Of a stretch of DNA of 64,000 nucleotides, positions 50,362 to 59,700 are shown piece after piece. Below the pieces are notes generated by a model, which saw only the letters and a program-made list of their open reading frames with translations, did no database searches and was not told where the DNA came from. Origin of the DNA: an uncultured beta proteobacterium (GTDB lineage Bacteria > Pseudomonadota > Gammaproteobacteria > Burkholderiales > Rhodocyclaceae); the NCBI GenBank assembly GCA_903886975.1, contig CAISOB010000074.1:26204-90203 (forward strand), written 5' to 3'. The position numbers and the translations under genes were made by a program. The number at the start of each line of letters is the position of its first letter. The first letter of the stretch is position 1.

Positions 50362-51010
50362 GGTTTGCGCGCCACTGCAGCGGCCGCGGCACCTCGAGAT
50401 GGAGCGTCCGCGTGCACGGCGGCCCGCGACGCTTGAGCAGATCGACCGCGAGCGTGGCGTGTGCACCGGCGGTAAGCAAAAGCCGCAATGCGGCGGCCGA
50501 TGATTCGCTGCGCGCACGCAGTGGCCGAAACAGGAAAGCCAGGGTGTCGCTGCCGGCGGCGGCGACCTGCAGACGCCTGACCTGTGCCGCATCGATGGAT
50601 GTCGTCCAGCACAGCAGCGCTCCGAGCGCGCCGCTGGCCAGAGCGTGCTCGGCCGCCCACAGCGCATCGCGCGGCCGGCTTGGCGAGACCACGGCGAGGC
50701 GCGCGAGATCAATTCCGCGCGCCGCCCAGGCTGTGCCGTTGAGCGAATAGGGCGGCGCCACCAGCAGCGACCAGCGGCCCTCCTCGCGCATGCGCCCGAG
50801 CACCGGCAGCAGCAGCGAACATTCGCCGAGCCCGGTGCCATCGGCGAGGATTTCAGTGAGCGCACCACGCGGCCAGCCGCCGCCCGGCAATTCGGCATCA
50901 AGCCGGGCAAAGCCGCTGGCCAGCGCCGGGATGGCCGCGCTGGCCAGGCGATCGGCGCACCAGACATCGGGCCGGGCGAGAATTTCGGCAAGAGCGACTG
51001 CGGCTTTCAT
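50264..51010 (-). CDS. imuA: RecA-like mutasome protein ImuA
   Basis: FARLDAELPGGGWPRGALTEILADGTGLGECSLLLPVL; overlaps the imuB start. Confidence 0.9.
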   Translation of the reverse strand: MKAAVALAEILARPDVWCADRLASAAIPALASGFARLDAELPGGGWPRGALTEILADGTGLGECSLLLPVLGRMREEGRWSLLVAPPYSLNGTAWAARGIDLARLAVVSPSRPRDALWAAEHALASGALGALLCWTTSIDAAQVRRLQVAAAGSDTLAFLFRPLRARSESSAAALRLLLTAGAHATLAVDLLKRRGPPCTRTLHLEVPRPLQWRANHESCQIHAADAALAGPASAISRARSQRPLAFA

Positions 51011-51019
51011 CGTCGCTGA

Positions 51020-51232
51020 TCAATAGCTCGCGGCATGGCTGCGCGCCCGTTCGACCGGTGCCGCTTCCAATGCAGACGTGGTTGCGGCGCCGTCAATGTC
51101 GGCACAGCCCACAACGATGGGGCCGTCACATTCCGGGCAGATTCGATACTGCGCCTGAGCACTGACCGCCGTTTCCAGAGTCAGGGGATCGATAGCGCAA
51201 TGGCAGTGCGGGCAGATGATGCGTGGGGTCAT
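51020..51232 (-). CDS. Small double-CxxC (zinc-ribbon-like) protein, first gene of the SOS operon
   Basis: 70 aa MTPRIICPHCHCAIDPLTLETAVSAQAQYRICPECDGPIVVGCADIDG...; RBS-like GAGGAA 7 nt upstream; 9-nt gap to imuA. Confidence 0.7.
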   Translation of the reverse strand: MTPRIICPHCHCAIDPLTLETAVSAQAQYRICPECDGPIVVGCADIDGAATTSALEAAPVERARSHAASY

Positions 51233-51250
51233 GACAGGCTTCCTCGAGTA

Positions 51251-51266
51251 CTGTAATTATATACAG
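51251..51266. promoter_or_regulatory. LexA (SOS) box
   Basis: CTGTAATTATATACAG = consensus CTGT-N8-ACAG, 18 bp upstream of the Zn-ribbon ORF. Confidence 0.9.
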
Positions 51267-51406
51267 TAATTCGAGTTCGGCAAGAACAAGAAGTTCCCTT
51301 GCCGTCTGCGCTGTCCCTTCAGGCATACAGCGCGCAGAGCGGAACCTGGCAGGCATCCCCTACCTCCAACGAACGCAGAGCGATCACCCTGCGCAGGAGG
51401 CGCGCC

Positions 51407-52375
51407 ATGCCGCGAATCACTTTGACCTTGATCATTGCCCTGTGTGCATTCGCGCCAGCGGCCCACGCAGCCCTCCCCGTGCCGACCTACTTCGACGTCA
51501 AATCCGGCTCACACCCGCACGATGTCGCGGCGACGCCGCGAACCGACGGCCCGGTCTATTTCACCGCGCAAAGCACCGGCAAGCTTGGCATCCTCGACCC
51601 CAAAACCGGCCACGTCGAAGAAATCGCGCTCGGCCCGGGTTCAGCGCCGCATGGCGTGATCGTCGGTCCCGACGGCGCGGCGTGGATCACCGACGGCGGC
51701 CAGAACGCCATCCTGCGCTATGACCCGCACAGCCGCGCCGTGCGCCGCTGGCCGCTGCCCGCCGAAGCGGCCGACGCCAATCTCAACACCCTCGCCTTCG
51801 ATGCACAGGGCCGCCTGTGGTTCACCGGACAGAACGGCTTCTACGGGCGGCTGTTGCCGGCGAGCGGCGAACTCAAGGTCTGGAAAGCCCCGCGCGGACG
51901 TGGACCCTACGGCATCACCAGCACGCCGGACGGCGCGATCTACTACGCTTCGCTCGCCGCCAGCCACATTGCGCGAATCGATCCGCAAAGCGGCGCGGCG
52001 ACAATCATCGAGCCGCCGACCAGTGGCCAGGGAGCGCGCCGCGTCTGGTCAGATACGCAGGGCAGGATCTGGGTCAGTTACTGGAACACCGGCCAGCTTG
52101 GACGCTACGACCCGGCGACGCGCAACTGGCGCGAGTGGAAACTGCCCGGAGACGCGCACGTCTACGCGGTCTGGGTCGACGATGAGGACAAGGTATGGAT
52201 GAGCGAATGGAACAGCAATGCGATCATCCGCTTCGATCCGCGCAGCGAAAAATTCGACAGCTTTCCCTCCAACCGCAGCAACGCGGCCGTACGGCAGATC
52301 CTCGGCCGGCAGGGTGAAGTCTGGGGCGCCGAATCGGGCAACGACCGATTGTTCAGGTTGAACGCGCGGTTCTGA
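51407..52375 (+). CDS. Secreted Vgb-like/NHL-type beta-propeller protein (streptogramin lyase-like)
   Basis: Signal peptide; blades GSAPHGVIVGPDGAAWITDGGQNAILRYDP, RGPYGITSTPDGAIYYASLAASHIARIDP. Confidence 0.85.
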   Translation: MPRITLTLIIALCAFAPAAHAALPVPTYFDVKSGSHPHDVAATPRTDGPVYFTAQSTGKLGILDPKTGHVEEIALGPGSAPHGVIVGPDGAAWITDGGQNAILRYDPHSRAVRRWPLPAEAADANLNTLAFDAQGRLWFTGQNGFYGRLLPASGELKVWKAPRGRGPYGITSTPDGAIYYASLAASHIARIDPQSGAATIIEPPTSGQGARRVWSDTQGRIWVSYWNTGQLGRYDPATRNWREWKLPGDAHVYAVWVDDEDKVWMSEWNSNAIIRFDPRSEKFDSFPSNRSNAAVRQILGRQGEVWGAESGNDRLFRLNARF

Positions 52376-52386
52376 ATTGCGGACAT

Positions 52387-52411
52387 AAAAAAACCCGAGA
52401 TCTTTCTCGGG
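52387..52411 (-). terminator. Rho-independent terminator
   Basis: On the minus strand CCCGAGAAAGATCTCGGG followed by TTTTTTT, downstream of the stop at 52434. Confidence 0.8.
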
Positions 52412-52433
52412 TTCCTTGGCTGCCGGTCGAAAA

Positions 52434-52778
52434 TCAACTGTTGCCGGGCGTCTCGATCGGGCGTTTCGGGCGTCTATGCTGGCGCTTGGGCGGCCGCCCG
52501 TCGGCCCTCCCCTCTTGCGGCCGCACATCGGTGCGGGTATCGATCCTGAGGTCAGGGCGCGGTCCCTTGACACCCTGATTGCGCCGGCCCTGCGCTGCGA
52601 AATTCTGGCGGCCCTCGGGCGCGCCCGGTTGTTGCCGATCCGATTCCCGGTTACCGGGCGCCGTGCGGATTTCGAGCTCGTTCAACTCGTCCCACTGTTC
52701 GTCGGTGCGATCCCGCTCGGGGATGGCAAGAAGTTCGCGAATCCGGCGGCGCGGATCGATGGCTAGAGGTTCATTCAT
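52434..52778 (-). CDS. Hypothetical Arg/Pro-rich small protein
   Basis: MNEPLAIDPRRRIRELLAIPERDRTDEQWDELNELEIRTAPGNR then a basic low-complexity tail; has its own terminator. Confidence 0.6.
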   Translation of the reverse strand: MNEPLAIDPRRRIRELLAIPERDRTDEQWDELNELEIRTAPGNRESDRQQPGAPEGRQNFAAQGRRNQGVKGPRPDLRIDTRTDVRPQEGRADGRPPKRQHRRPKRPIETPGNS

Positions 52779-52907
52779 ACCTGTATTATGAACTACACAG
52801 CCGCCCACATTCAACTCACAAAATAATCGTGGCGTGCGATAAGCCGAAATCGATCAAAGCTGCCGCGCTTTCAGCCCTATAATCCAGCCTTTTTTTGGGT
52901 CAGAACG

Positions 52908-53807
52908 ATGTGGTTTAGAAACCTGCAACTCTACCGCCTGCCGAAAAACTGGGCTACCAAATCGGCTCGTCTTGAAGAAGAATTGGCCGTCCTCGTCTTG
53001 CAACCGTGCGGCGCCAGCGCCGCGCAGAGCCTGGGCTGGGTTCCGCCCTGCGCCGGCGGCGCGCTCGTTCATGTCGTCAATCGGCAATACCTGCTGGCGC
53101 TCGCTGCCGAAGAAAAACTGCTGCCGACAAGTGTCGTCAAGCAATTCGCCGACGAGCGGGCGAACGCGATCGAAGACGCCGAAGGCCGTCGCGTGGGACG
53201 AAAGGAGATGCGCGAATTGCGCGAAGCGATGACCATCGAATTGTTGCCGCGCGCCTTCACGCGTCGCCGCACCACCTTCGGCTGGATAGACCCGATCAAC
53301 GGCTGGCTGGTCATCGACGCCGCCGCGCCGGCCAAGGCCGAAGAGTTTCTCGAGCAGTTGCGTAAAGCGGTCGCCGGCCTGCCGGCGACGCTGATCAAGG
53401 TCAACCAGTCGCCGTCGGCGGCAATGACCGGCTGGGTTGCCGAGGGCGAAGCGCCGAGCAGCTTTACGCTCGATCAGGATCTTGAAATGTGCTCGGCTGA
53501 AAACGCCAAGGTGCGCTATGTCAAGCACACGCTCGAAGGTGAGGAAATTGGCCAGCATATCGCCAAGGGCAAGGTCGTGACGCGCCTGGCGCTGACCTGG
53601 GGCGAACGCATTTCCTTTCTGCTCAACGAAAAGCTCGAGATCAAGCGCCTCGCTTTTCTCGACATTCTCAAGGAAGAGGCCGACGGCCAGGCCGAGAACG
53701 AAGACGAACGCTTCGACCTCGATTTCACGCTGATGAGCGGCGAACTGGCGCGCCTGCTCGACGACCTGATCGCCGCGCTCGGCGGCGAGGTGGCGGGCGT
53801 CGCGTGA
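52908..53807 (+). CDS. rdgC: Recombination-associated protein RdgC
   Basis: MWFRNLQLYRL...SLGWVPP...LPTSVVKQFADERA...GRKEMRELREAMTIELLPRAF. Confidence 0.95.
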   Translation: MWFRNLQLYRLPKNWATKSARLEEELAVLVLQPCGASAAQSLGWVPPCAGGALVHVVNRQYLLALAAEEKLLPTSVVKQFADERANAIEDAEGRRVGRKEMRELREAMTIELLPRAFTRRRTTFGWIDPINGWLVIDAAAPAKAEEFLEQLRKAVAGLPATLIKVNQSPSAAMTGWVAEGEAPSSFTLDQDLEMCSAENAKVRYVKHTLEGEEIGQHIAKGKVVTRLALTWGERISFLLNEKLEIKRLAFLDILKEEADGQAENEDERFDLDFTLMSGELARLLDDLIAALGGEVAGVA

Positions 53808-54139
53808 ACGATGTCCTGACACGCGGAGAGGCCGAGGCGCTGCCGCAAGCGCCGTGGTATCTCTACCTCATCGAGTGCAATGACGGAAGCATTTATACCG
53901 GAATTGCCGTCGACGTGGCGGCGCGCTATGCCGCACACCTTGCCGGAAAGGGTGCCCGCTACACGCGCATGCACCCGCCCACCCGCCTGCTCGCCAGTAT
54001 CGAATACGCCGATCACTCGAGCGCATTGAAAGCGGAATACCGGATCAAGCAATTAACGGCGGCGGAAAAACGTTGCTACGCAGCCGGATTAACTGCAGAC
54101 ACCGGCGCCGCGGTTCTTCGACGCGATAGAAAGCCTTGA
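53804..54139 (+). CDS. GIY-YIG nuclease-family protein
   Basis: WYLYLIECNDGSIYTGIAVDVAARYAAHLAGKGARYTRMH; GTG start overlaps the rdgC stop (GTGA). Confidence 0.92.
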   Translation: MNDVLTRGEAEALPQAPWYLYLIECNDGSIYTGIAVDVAARYAAHLAGKGARYTRMHPPTRLLASIEYADHSSALKAEYRIKQLTAAEKRCYAAGLTADTGAAVLRRDRKP

Positions 54140-54199
54140 GACGGCGCGGGACGTCGTAACTTGCCAAGCTTCTGGGAAAAGGCTGATTAAGTGGAGATT

Positions 54200-54268
54200 C
54201 GTCATTCCGGCGAAAGCCGGAATCCAGTAAAGGCGACGAACTGGACACCGGCTTTCGCCGGTGTGACG
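54200..54268. repeat. REP/BIME-type doublet: two inverted imperfect-palindromic units
   Basis: cgtcattccggcgaaagccggaatccagt and ctggacaccggctttcgccggtgtgacg are reverse complements except for paired compensatory changes in the stem. Confidence 0.85.
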
Positions 54269-54285
54269 GGTTGATCAGCGTGCCA

Positions 54286-54507
54286 CTAGTCGAAAAGACC
54301 CGGCTGTAGCGGCGCGAGGTTCTCGCGCTTGACCGTGAATCTTACCGGCGCGCCGGACCGGCCGATGGCTTCGACGAGCATGCGGTCAGCACAGGTTTCA
54401 GCGACGACGCGAACGGTGTAACCGCCGCGCGCGAGCCGGCTGGCACGGCCGATGTAGCTGGCCACGCTGCCGATTTGCGGCATCCAGCGGGACTTTTTGC
54501 TTTTCAT
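54286..54507 (-). CDS. Small hypothetical protein
   Basis: MKSKKSRWMPQIGSVASYIGRASRLARGGYTVRVVAETCADRMLVEAIGRSGAPVRFTVKRENLAPLQPGLFD; coherent protein-like ORF. Confidence 0.6.
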   Translation of the reverse strand: MKSKKSRWMPQIGSVASYIGRASRLARGGYTVRVVAETCADRMLVEAIGRSGAPVRFTVKRENLAPLQPGLFD

Positions 54508-54616
54508 GATTGATTCGTTTCCGCGCGAAGCAATGCGCAAAGCCTACTCCCGACGCGACGCAAATAGCCATACTGTGCATTCATACAGCCGCCGCTAGTG
54601 GCGAGCGCGCAGCGGT

Positions 54617-54622
54617 TATAAT
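54617..54622 (+). promoter_or_regulatory. Candidate -10 element of prfB
   Basis: gcggtTATAATgcctg, 30 bp upstream of the prfB ATG. Confidence 0.4.
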
Positions 54623-54651
54623 GCCTGCTTTATTTCAGCGCCGGAACAAAC

Positions 54652-55756
54652 ATGGAAGCCGAACAACTCAATATCATCGCCAACCGGCTCGCGGATCTCG
54701 CTCTGCGAACCGCCGAGCTGCGGAGGTATCTTTGACTACGATCAGAAGTTCGATCAACTGAGCGCCGTTTCGCGCGAACTCGAAGACCCCAAGGTCTGGG
54801 ACAAGACCGAGCGCGCACAGGAACTCTCGCGCGAAAAGAAAGCGCTCGAGAAAGTCGTGCTGACGCTCGACCGCGTCAGTGACGGTCTCAAGGATGCCGG
54901 CGAGTTGTTCACGATGGCGCGCGAGGAAAATGACGACGACACGCTCAATGCCGTTTCCGGCGACGTCGACGCGATTGAAAAACAGATCGCCGCACTCGAA
55001 TTTCGCCGCATGTTCAACAATCCGGCCGACCCGCTTAACTGCTTCGTCGATATCCAGGCCGGCGCCGGCGGCACCGAGGCCCAGGATTGGGCAGCCATGC
55101 TGCTGCGCATGTACATCAAGTACGGCGAGCGCAAAGGCTACACTGTCGACGTTCTTGAGGAATCCGAGGGCGAAGTCGCCGGCATCAAGACAGCGACCAT
55201 CAAGCTCACCGGCGATTATTGTTTTGGCATGCTGCGCTCGGAGACCGGCATCCACCGCCTGGTGCGCAAATCGCCGTTCGACTCGAACGCGCGCCGCCAC
55301 ACCAGCTTCTGCTCGGTCTTCGTGTACCCTGAAATCGACGATTCGTTTGAAATCGACATCAACCCGGCCGATCTGCGCATCGACACCTACCGCGCCTCCG
55401 GCGCCGGCGGCCAGCACATTAACAAGACCGACTCGGCGGTGCGCATCACGCATATTCCGACGGGCATCGTCGTCCAGTGCCAGAACGACCGTTCGCAGCA
55501 CCGCAACCGCGCCGAAGCGATGGCCATGTTGAAATCGCGCATGTACGAAGCCGAAATCCGCAAGCGCCAGGCCGAGCAGCAAAAGCTCGAAGACGCCAAG
55601 ACCGACATCGGCTGGGGGCACCAGATCCGCTCCTACGTACTCGACCAGTCGCGCATCAAGGATCTGCGCACCAACGTCGAAGTCGGCCATACGCAAAGCG
55701 TGCTCGACGGCGATCTCGACCAGTTCATCGAAGCGTCGCTGAAACAAGGCGTCTGA
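54652..55756 (+). CDS. prfB: Peptide chain release factor 2, programmed +1 frameshift
   Basis: Frame 1 ATG...CGG AGG TAT CTT TGA then +1 into DYDQKFDQL...; GGQ motif [26 protein letters not shown]. Confidence 0.96.
54724..54736 (+). promoter_or_regulatory. prfB recoding site (aggTATCTTTGAC)
   Basis: SD-like GGAGG, slippery CTT, in-frame TGA at 54733 followed by C. Confidence 0.93.
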
Positions 55757-55792
55757 CGCCTCACCCTATCTATCACTGATTGCGAGACACCC

Positions 55793-57301
55793 ATGTCCGA
55801 AGAACAGAACAGTCCGGTTGCCCAACAGGACGAAAACCACATCATCGCCGAACGCCGCGCCAAGCTCGCTGAATGGCGCGCCAGCGGCAAAGCCTACCCG
55901 AACGATTTTTTGCGCGAGAACACCGCCGGGAAAATTGCCGAAGTCTATGCGGACAAATCCGGCGAGGAACTCGAAGCGGCGCAGGTCGAAGTCAAGGTCG
56001 CCGGACGCATCATGTTGAAGCGGGTCATGGGCAAGGCTTCGTTCATCAGCATCTCGGACGTCTCCGGGCGCGTCCAGCTCTACGTGGCGCGCGACAAGGT
56101 CGGCGAAGAAACCTATGCCGACTTCAAGCGCTGGGACATCGGCGACATCATCGGCGCCGTCGGCACGCTGTTTCGCACAAGGACCGGCGAGCTGACCGTC
56201 CAGTGCGCGGAAATCCGCCTGCTCACCAAATCGCTGCGCCCGCTGCCCGAGAAGTTCCATGGCCTGTCCGACCAGGAACAGAAATACCGCATGCGCTATC
56301 TCGACCTGATCATGAGCGAGCAGTCGCGCTTCACCTTCATCGCGCGTAGCCGCATCGTCCAGTCGCTGCGCAACTACATGACGGCCCACGCCTTCCTCGA
56401 AGTCGAAACGCCGATGATGCACCCGATCCCCGGCGGTGCATCGGCGCGGCCGTTCAAGACACACCACAATGCGCTCGACATGGAGCTCTTCCTGCGCATC
56501 GCCCCCGAGCTTTATCTCAAGAAGCTCGTCGTCGGCGGTTTCGAAAAAGTTTTCGAAATGAACCGCAACTTCCGCAACGAAGGGATGAGCCCACGCCACA
56601 ATCCCGAGTTCACGATGATGGAGTTCTACGAGGCTTATTCCGAATGCCGCATGGTGATGAACTTCACGGAAGGGCTGTTGCGCCACGCGGCGCGCGAAGC
56701 GCTCGGCACCGAAGTGTTCGTCTATCAGGAACGAACGCTCGACCTATCCAAACCCTTCGACCGCTTGACCATGGTCGAAGCGATCCGCAAGTACCACCCG
56801 CAATACACGACGGAACAGTTGAACGACGCCGACTGGCTGGCGCAGAAACTGACGGCGATGAAAGCCGAGGTCAAAAAAGGCATGGGCCTCGGAACGCTGC
56901 AGCTCCTAATGTTCGAGGAGACGACCGAAGCCGACCTCTGGGATCCGACCTTCATCGTCGACTATCCGGCCGAAATCAGCCCGCTGGCGCGCTGCAGCGA
57001 CAGCAAGCCGGGAATTGCCGAGCGCTTCGAGCTGTTCATCGTCGGCCGCGAAATTGCCAACGGCTTCTCGGAGCTCAATGATCCCGAAGACCAGGCGGCG
57101 CGCTTCCTCGAACAGGCCAAAGCCAAGGACGCCGGCGATGAGGAGGCGATGTATTACGACGCCGACTACATCCGCGCGCTCGAATACGGCTTGCCGCCGA
57201 CCGGCGGCTGCGGCATCGGCATCGACCGGCTGGTCATGCTGCTCACCGACTCGTCGAACATCCGCGATGTGATCCTCTTCCCCCAAATGCGCCCAGAGTA
57301 A
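55793..57301 (+). CDS. lysS: Lysyl-tRNA synthetase, class II
   Basis: [59 protein letters not shown]. Confidence 0.97.
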   Translation: MSEEQNSPVAQQDENHIIAERRAKLAEWRASGKAYPNDFLRENTAGKIAEVYADKSGEELEAAQVEVKVAGRIMLKRVMGKASFISISDVSGRVQLYVARDKVGEETYADFKRWDIGDIIGAVGTLFRTRTGELTVQCAEIRLLTKSLRPLPEKFHGLSDQEQKYRMRYLDLIMSEQSRFTFIARSRIVQSLRNYMTAHAFLEVETPMMHPIPGGASARPFKTHHNALDMELFLRIAPELYLKKLVVGGFEKVFEMNRNFRNEGMSPRHNPEFTMMEFYEAYSECRMVMNFTEGLLRHAAREALGTEVFVYQERTLDLSKPFDRLTMVEAIRKYHPQYTTEQLNDADWLAQKLTAMKAEVKKGMGLGTLQLLMFEETTEADLWDPTFIVDYPAEISPLARCSDSKPGIAERFELFIVGREIANGFSELNDPEDQAARFLEQAKAKDAGDEEAMYYDADYIRALEYGLPPTGGCGIGIDRLVMLLTDSSNIRDVILFPQMRPE

Positions 57302-57420
57302 AGTATCGGCTGCGCTTGGCCATGCGGCGTTGCCGGTATGCTTGCATAGCGCTGCTATGCGGCGCAAGCCGGCGCCTTGCCTGGCCTGCGCTCGCTCGAT
57401 CCTTGGGCCTCTGAAAAGAC

Positions 57421-57448
57421 CGTCAAACCGGCGCAAACCGGTGTCCAA
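57421..57448. repeat. Solitary REP-like unit related to 54200-54268
   Basis: cgtcaaaccggcgcaaaccggtgtccaa compared with cgtcattccggcgaaagccggaatccag. Confidence 0.6.
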
Positions 57449-57481
57449 TTTCTTTCTGTCCCCTGTCCTCTGTCTTCTGAA

Positions 57482-58567
57482 TTACTCCTTGCCGTTCGGC
57501 TCGACCACGACCTTGACGGCGCCGTCCTTGCGATGCTCGAAAGTGTCAAGCGCCTGTGCGAACTCGGCCAGCGGGAAGACGTGAGTGATCAGGTCCTTGA
57601 CGACCAGCTTGCCGCTCTCCATCAGCGCGATGACCTTGCGCGACACGTTCGGATTGGCCTTGACGCCGAAGATGGCGATTTCGTTGCGGCAGACATACTT
57701 GAACGGGATCTTTTCCATCACCGACGCCGGCGGGACGCCGAGCAGACCGATGCGGCCGCCTTCGCGGACCATGCCGATGGCCTGGTTCAGCGTACCTTCG
57801 GCGCCCGAACATTCAAACGCCTGATCGACACCGACGCCACCGGTCGCTTCGCGCACCGCCTTGACCGGATCGACCTTCTCGATATCGACGAGCACCTCGG
57901 CGCCCAGTTTCGCTGCCGATTGCAGGCGCGAGCGGCGGCCTACCATGATCACCCGGTTCGCGCCGAGGATCTTGGCCATGCGCATCGTCATGATGCCGAT
58001 CGGTCCCGGCCCGATGACGGCGACCGTTCCGCCCGGCGTGATCCCGGTCAATTCGAGCCCGTGCGCCGCGACGCCCGCCGTATCGACGAGAGCGCCTTCG
58101 CGGAAGGAAATGTTGCGCGACATCTTGTGAATGCTTTTCACCGAGTAGGTGTTGTACTGCGCATAGGCACCTTGATGCCGGAAGCCGTAATGGCGCATTC
58201 CCGCCTCGGTCTTGCCGTAGTTCTGGCACAGGTTGTAATGCCCCTCGACACAGTTGTAGCAGGTGCCGCAGCCCTTCCAGGCTTCGCCGGCAACGCGGTC
58301 GCCGATCTCGAAGCTGCTGACGCTCTCGCCAAGGGCAACGACTTCCCCGGACCATTCGTGCCCAGGCGTGAAAGGATAGGCGGGCGGCCAATACCCGGCC
58401 AGGCCGCCGTGGACGACTTCCGGGTCACTGCCGCAGATCGCGACGGCACGCACCCGGCACAGAACTTCGTAGGGGCCGGGCACCGGAACCGCGATTTCGC
58501 GGATGTCGAATTCGCCGGCCTTGGGCAGCACCAAGGCTTGCATGGTCTGTGGAATTGCAAGGTTCAT
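57482..58567 (-). CDS. Zinc-dependent medium-chain (polyol-type) alcohol dehydrogenase
   Basis: AICGSDPEVVHG, PGHEWSGEVVALGE, VAVIGPGPIGIMTMRMAKILGANRVI. Confidence 0.9.
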   Translation of the reverse strand: MNLAIPQTMQALVLPKAGEFDIREIAVPVPGPYEVLCRVRAVAICGSDPEVVHGGLAGYWPPAYPFTPGHEWSGEVVALGESVSSFEIGDRVAGEAWKGCGTCYNCVEGHYNLCQNYGKTEAGMRHYGFRHQGAYAQYNTYSVKSIHKMSRNISFREGALVDTAGVAAHGLELTGITPGGTVAVIGPGPIGIMTMRMAKILGANRVIMVGRRSRLQSAAKLGAEVLVDIEKVDPVKAVREATGGVGVDQAFECSGAEGTLNQAIGMVREGGRIGLLGVPPASVMEKIPFKYVCRNEIAIFGVKANPNVSRKVIALMESGKLVVKDLITHVFPLAEFAQALDTFEHRKDGAVKVVVEPNGKE

Positions 58568-58640
58568 CTCAAACTCCTGTGTCGCGTTGGACAGCGCGGC
58601 AAAGCCGGGAGAATTCCCGGATTTGCCGAAACGCTATGTT

Positions 58641-59627
58641 TTACTTCTTCGGCTTCCAGGTTTCCGGAGCGGTCACCGTGCCGCCGAACATCGCGTCTTT
58701 GACGGTCAAGACATTTTCCTTGGTGACCGGAACGGGCGGAATAAGCGCGCGTTTTTCGCCGGGCTTCTCACCTTTCATCGCCATCTTGAGAAATTCAACC
58801 GATTTCTCGGCGACCTTGGCCTGGCTGCGCAGCGCGGTAAAGCGCATCGTTCCGTTGTGCACGGCTTCGATGCCCATCAGCGTCAAGCCGGCGCCATAGA
58901 CCTTGATCTTGTCGCCGAGTCCGGCCGCCTGCACGGCGCGAACCGCACCCAGGGCCAGCCCGTCGTTGGTCGCGGCGATCACGTTGATCTTGTCGCCGTA
59001 ACGGACGATCGCGTCCTCAGCCGATTTCATTCCGTCCGAGGTAATGTCCGAAGGATTCCTGTACTGCTCGAGAATCTTCAGGTTCGGATACTCGGCCAGC
59101 TTCGGCTGTGTGCCCTGCTCCCACATCTGCACGGCGTAGCCCGCACCCACCGGCCCAAAAAGATAAACGATGTTGGCCCCGTTCGGATAATCCTTGTGGA
59201 TCTGCTCCATTTGCACTTTGCCGAAATCCGGGTCGTTGCCGATGATTTCGGCGTATGCGTTCTTGGTGTTTGAAAGGCGTCCGATGGTGATGACCGGAAT
59301 TCCTGCTTTGGTCGCGGCATCGACGGCGACCATGCTGCCTTCGGCCTGGATCGGTCCCATGACGATATATTTGATGCCCATGGCCACCAGATCTTCGACG
59401 TCCTTGATCTGTTTCTGCTGGTCGCCGGCGGCCCAGATTGTCACCGTTTCCCAGCCTTCGGCGTGGTACGCCTGGTCGGTGAACTTGCCCATGGTGTTCC
59501 ACCAGTCGGAATCCTTCTGGACCATGGACACACCAATCACGATTTTTTTCGCATCCGCTGCAAAGACGCTGCCCAATGAAACGCTCAGCAACAAGACAAC
59601 GAATAGCCTGACGATATTTTGTTTCAT
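58641..59627 (-). CDS. Sugar ABC transporter periplasmic substrate-binding protein (RbsB-like)
   Basis: Signal peptide; KKIVIGVSMVQKDSDWWNTMGKFTDQAY...; type I periplasmic-binding fold pattern. Confidence 0.9.
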   Translation of the reverse strand: MKQNIVRLFVVLLLSVSLGSVFAADAKKIVIGVSMVQKDSDWWNTMGKFTDQAYHAEGWETVTIWAAGDQQKQIKDVEDLVAMGIKYIVMGPIQAEGSMVAVDAATKAGIPVITIGRLSNTKNAYAEIIGNDPDFGKVQMEQIHKDYPNGANIVYLFGPVGAGYAVQMWEQGTQPKLAEYPNLKILEQYRNPSDITSDGMKSAEDAIVRYGDKINVIAATNDGLALGAVRAVQAAGLGDKIKVYGAGLTLMGIEAVHNGTMRFTALRSQAKVAEKSVEFLKMAMKGEKPGEKRALIPPVPVTKENVLTVKDAMFGGTVTAPETWKPKK

Positions 59628-59700
59628 AAACATATCTCCCTGACTGTTATATGGCAGCAACTGCCGTCATAGTGAAACCCACCCGAAATCCCCTGACGCA

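Noticed and set aside
49231-50503. Long plus-strand ORFs (401 and 389 aa) opposite imuB
   Set aside because: Antisense shadows; Arg/Ser/Ala-rich, no motifs.
50362-50991. 705-aa ORF as one protein (imuB frame extended upstream)
   Set aside because: The upstream part is out-of-frame imuA; a good ATG (MNPVKSMPPTPLWLALHLPSLALEA) at 50361 fits the ImuB N-terminus.
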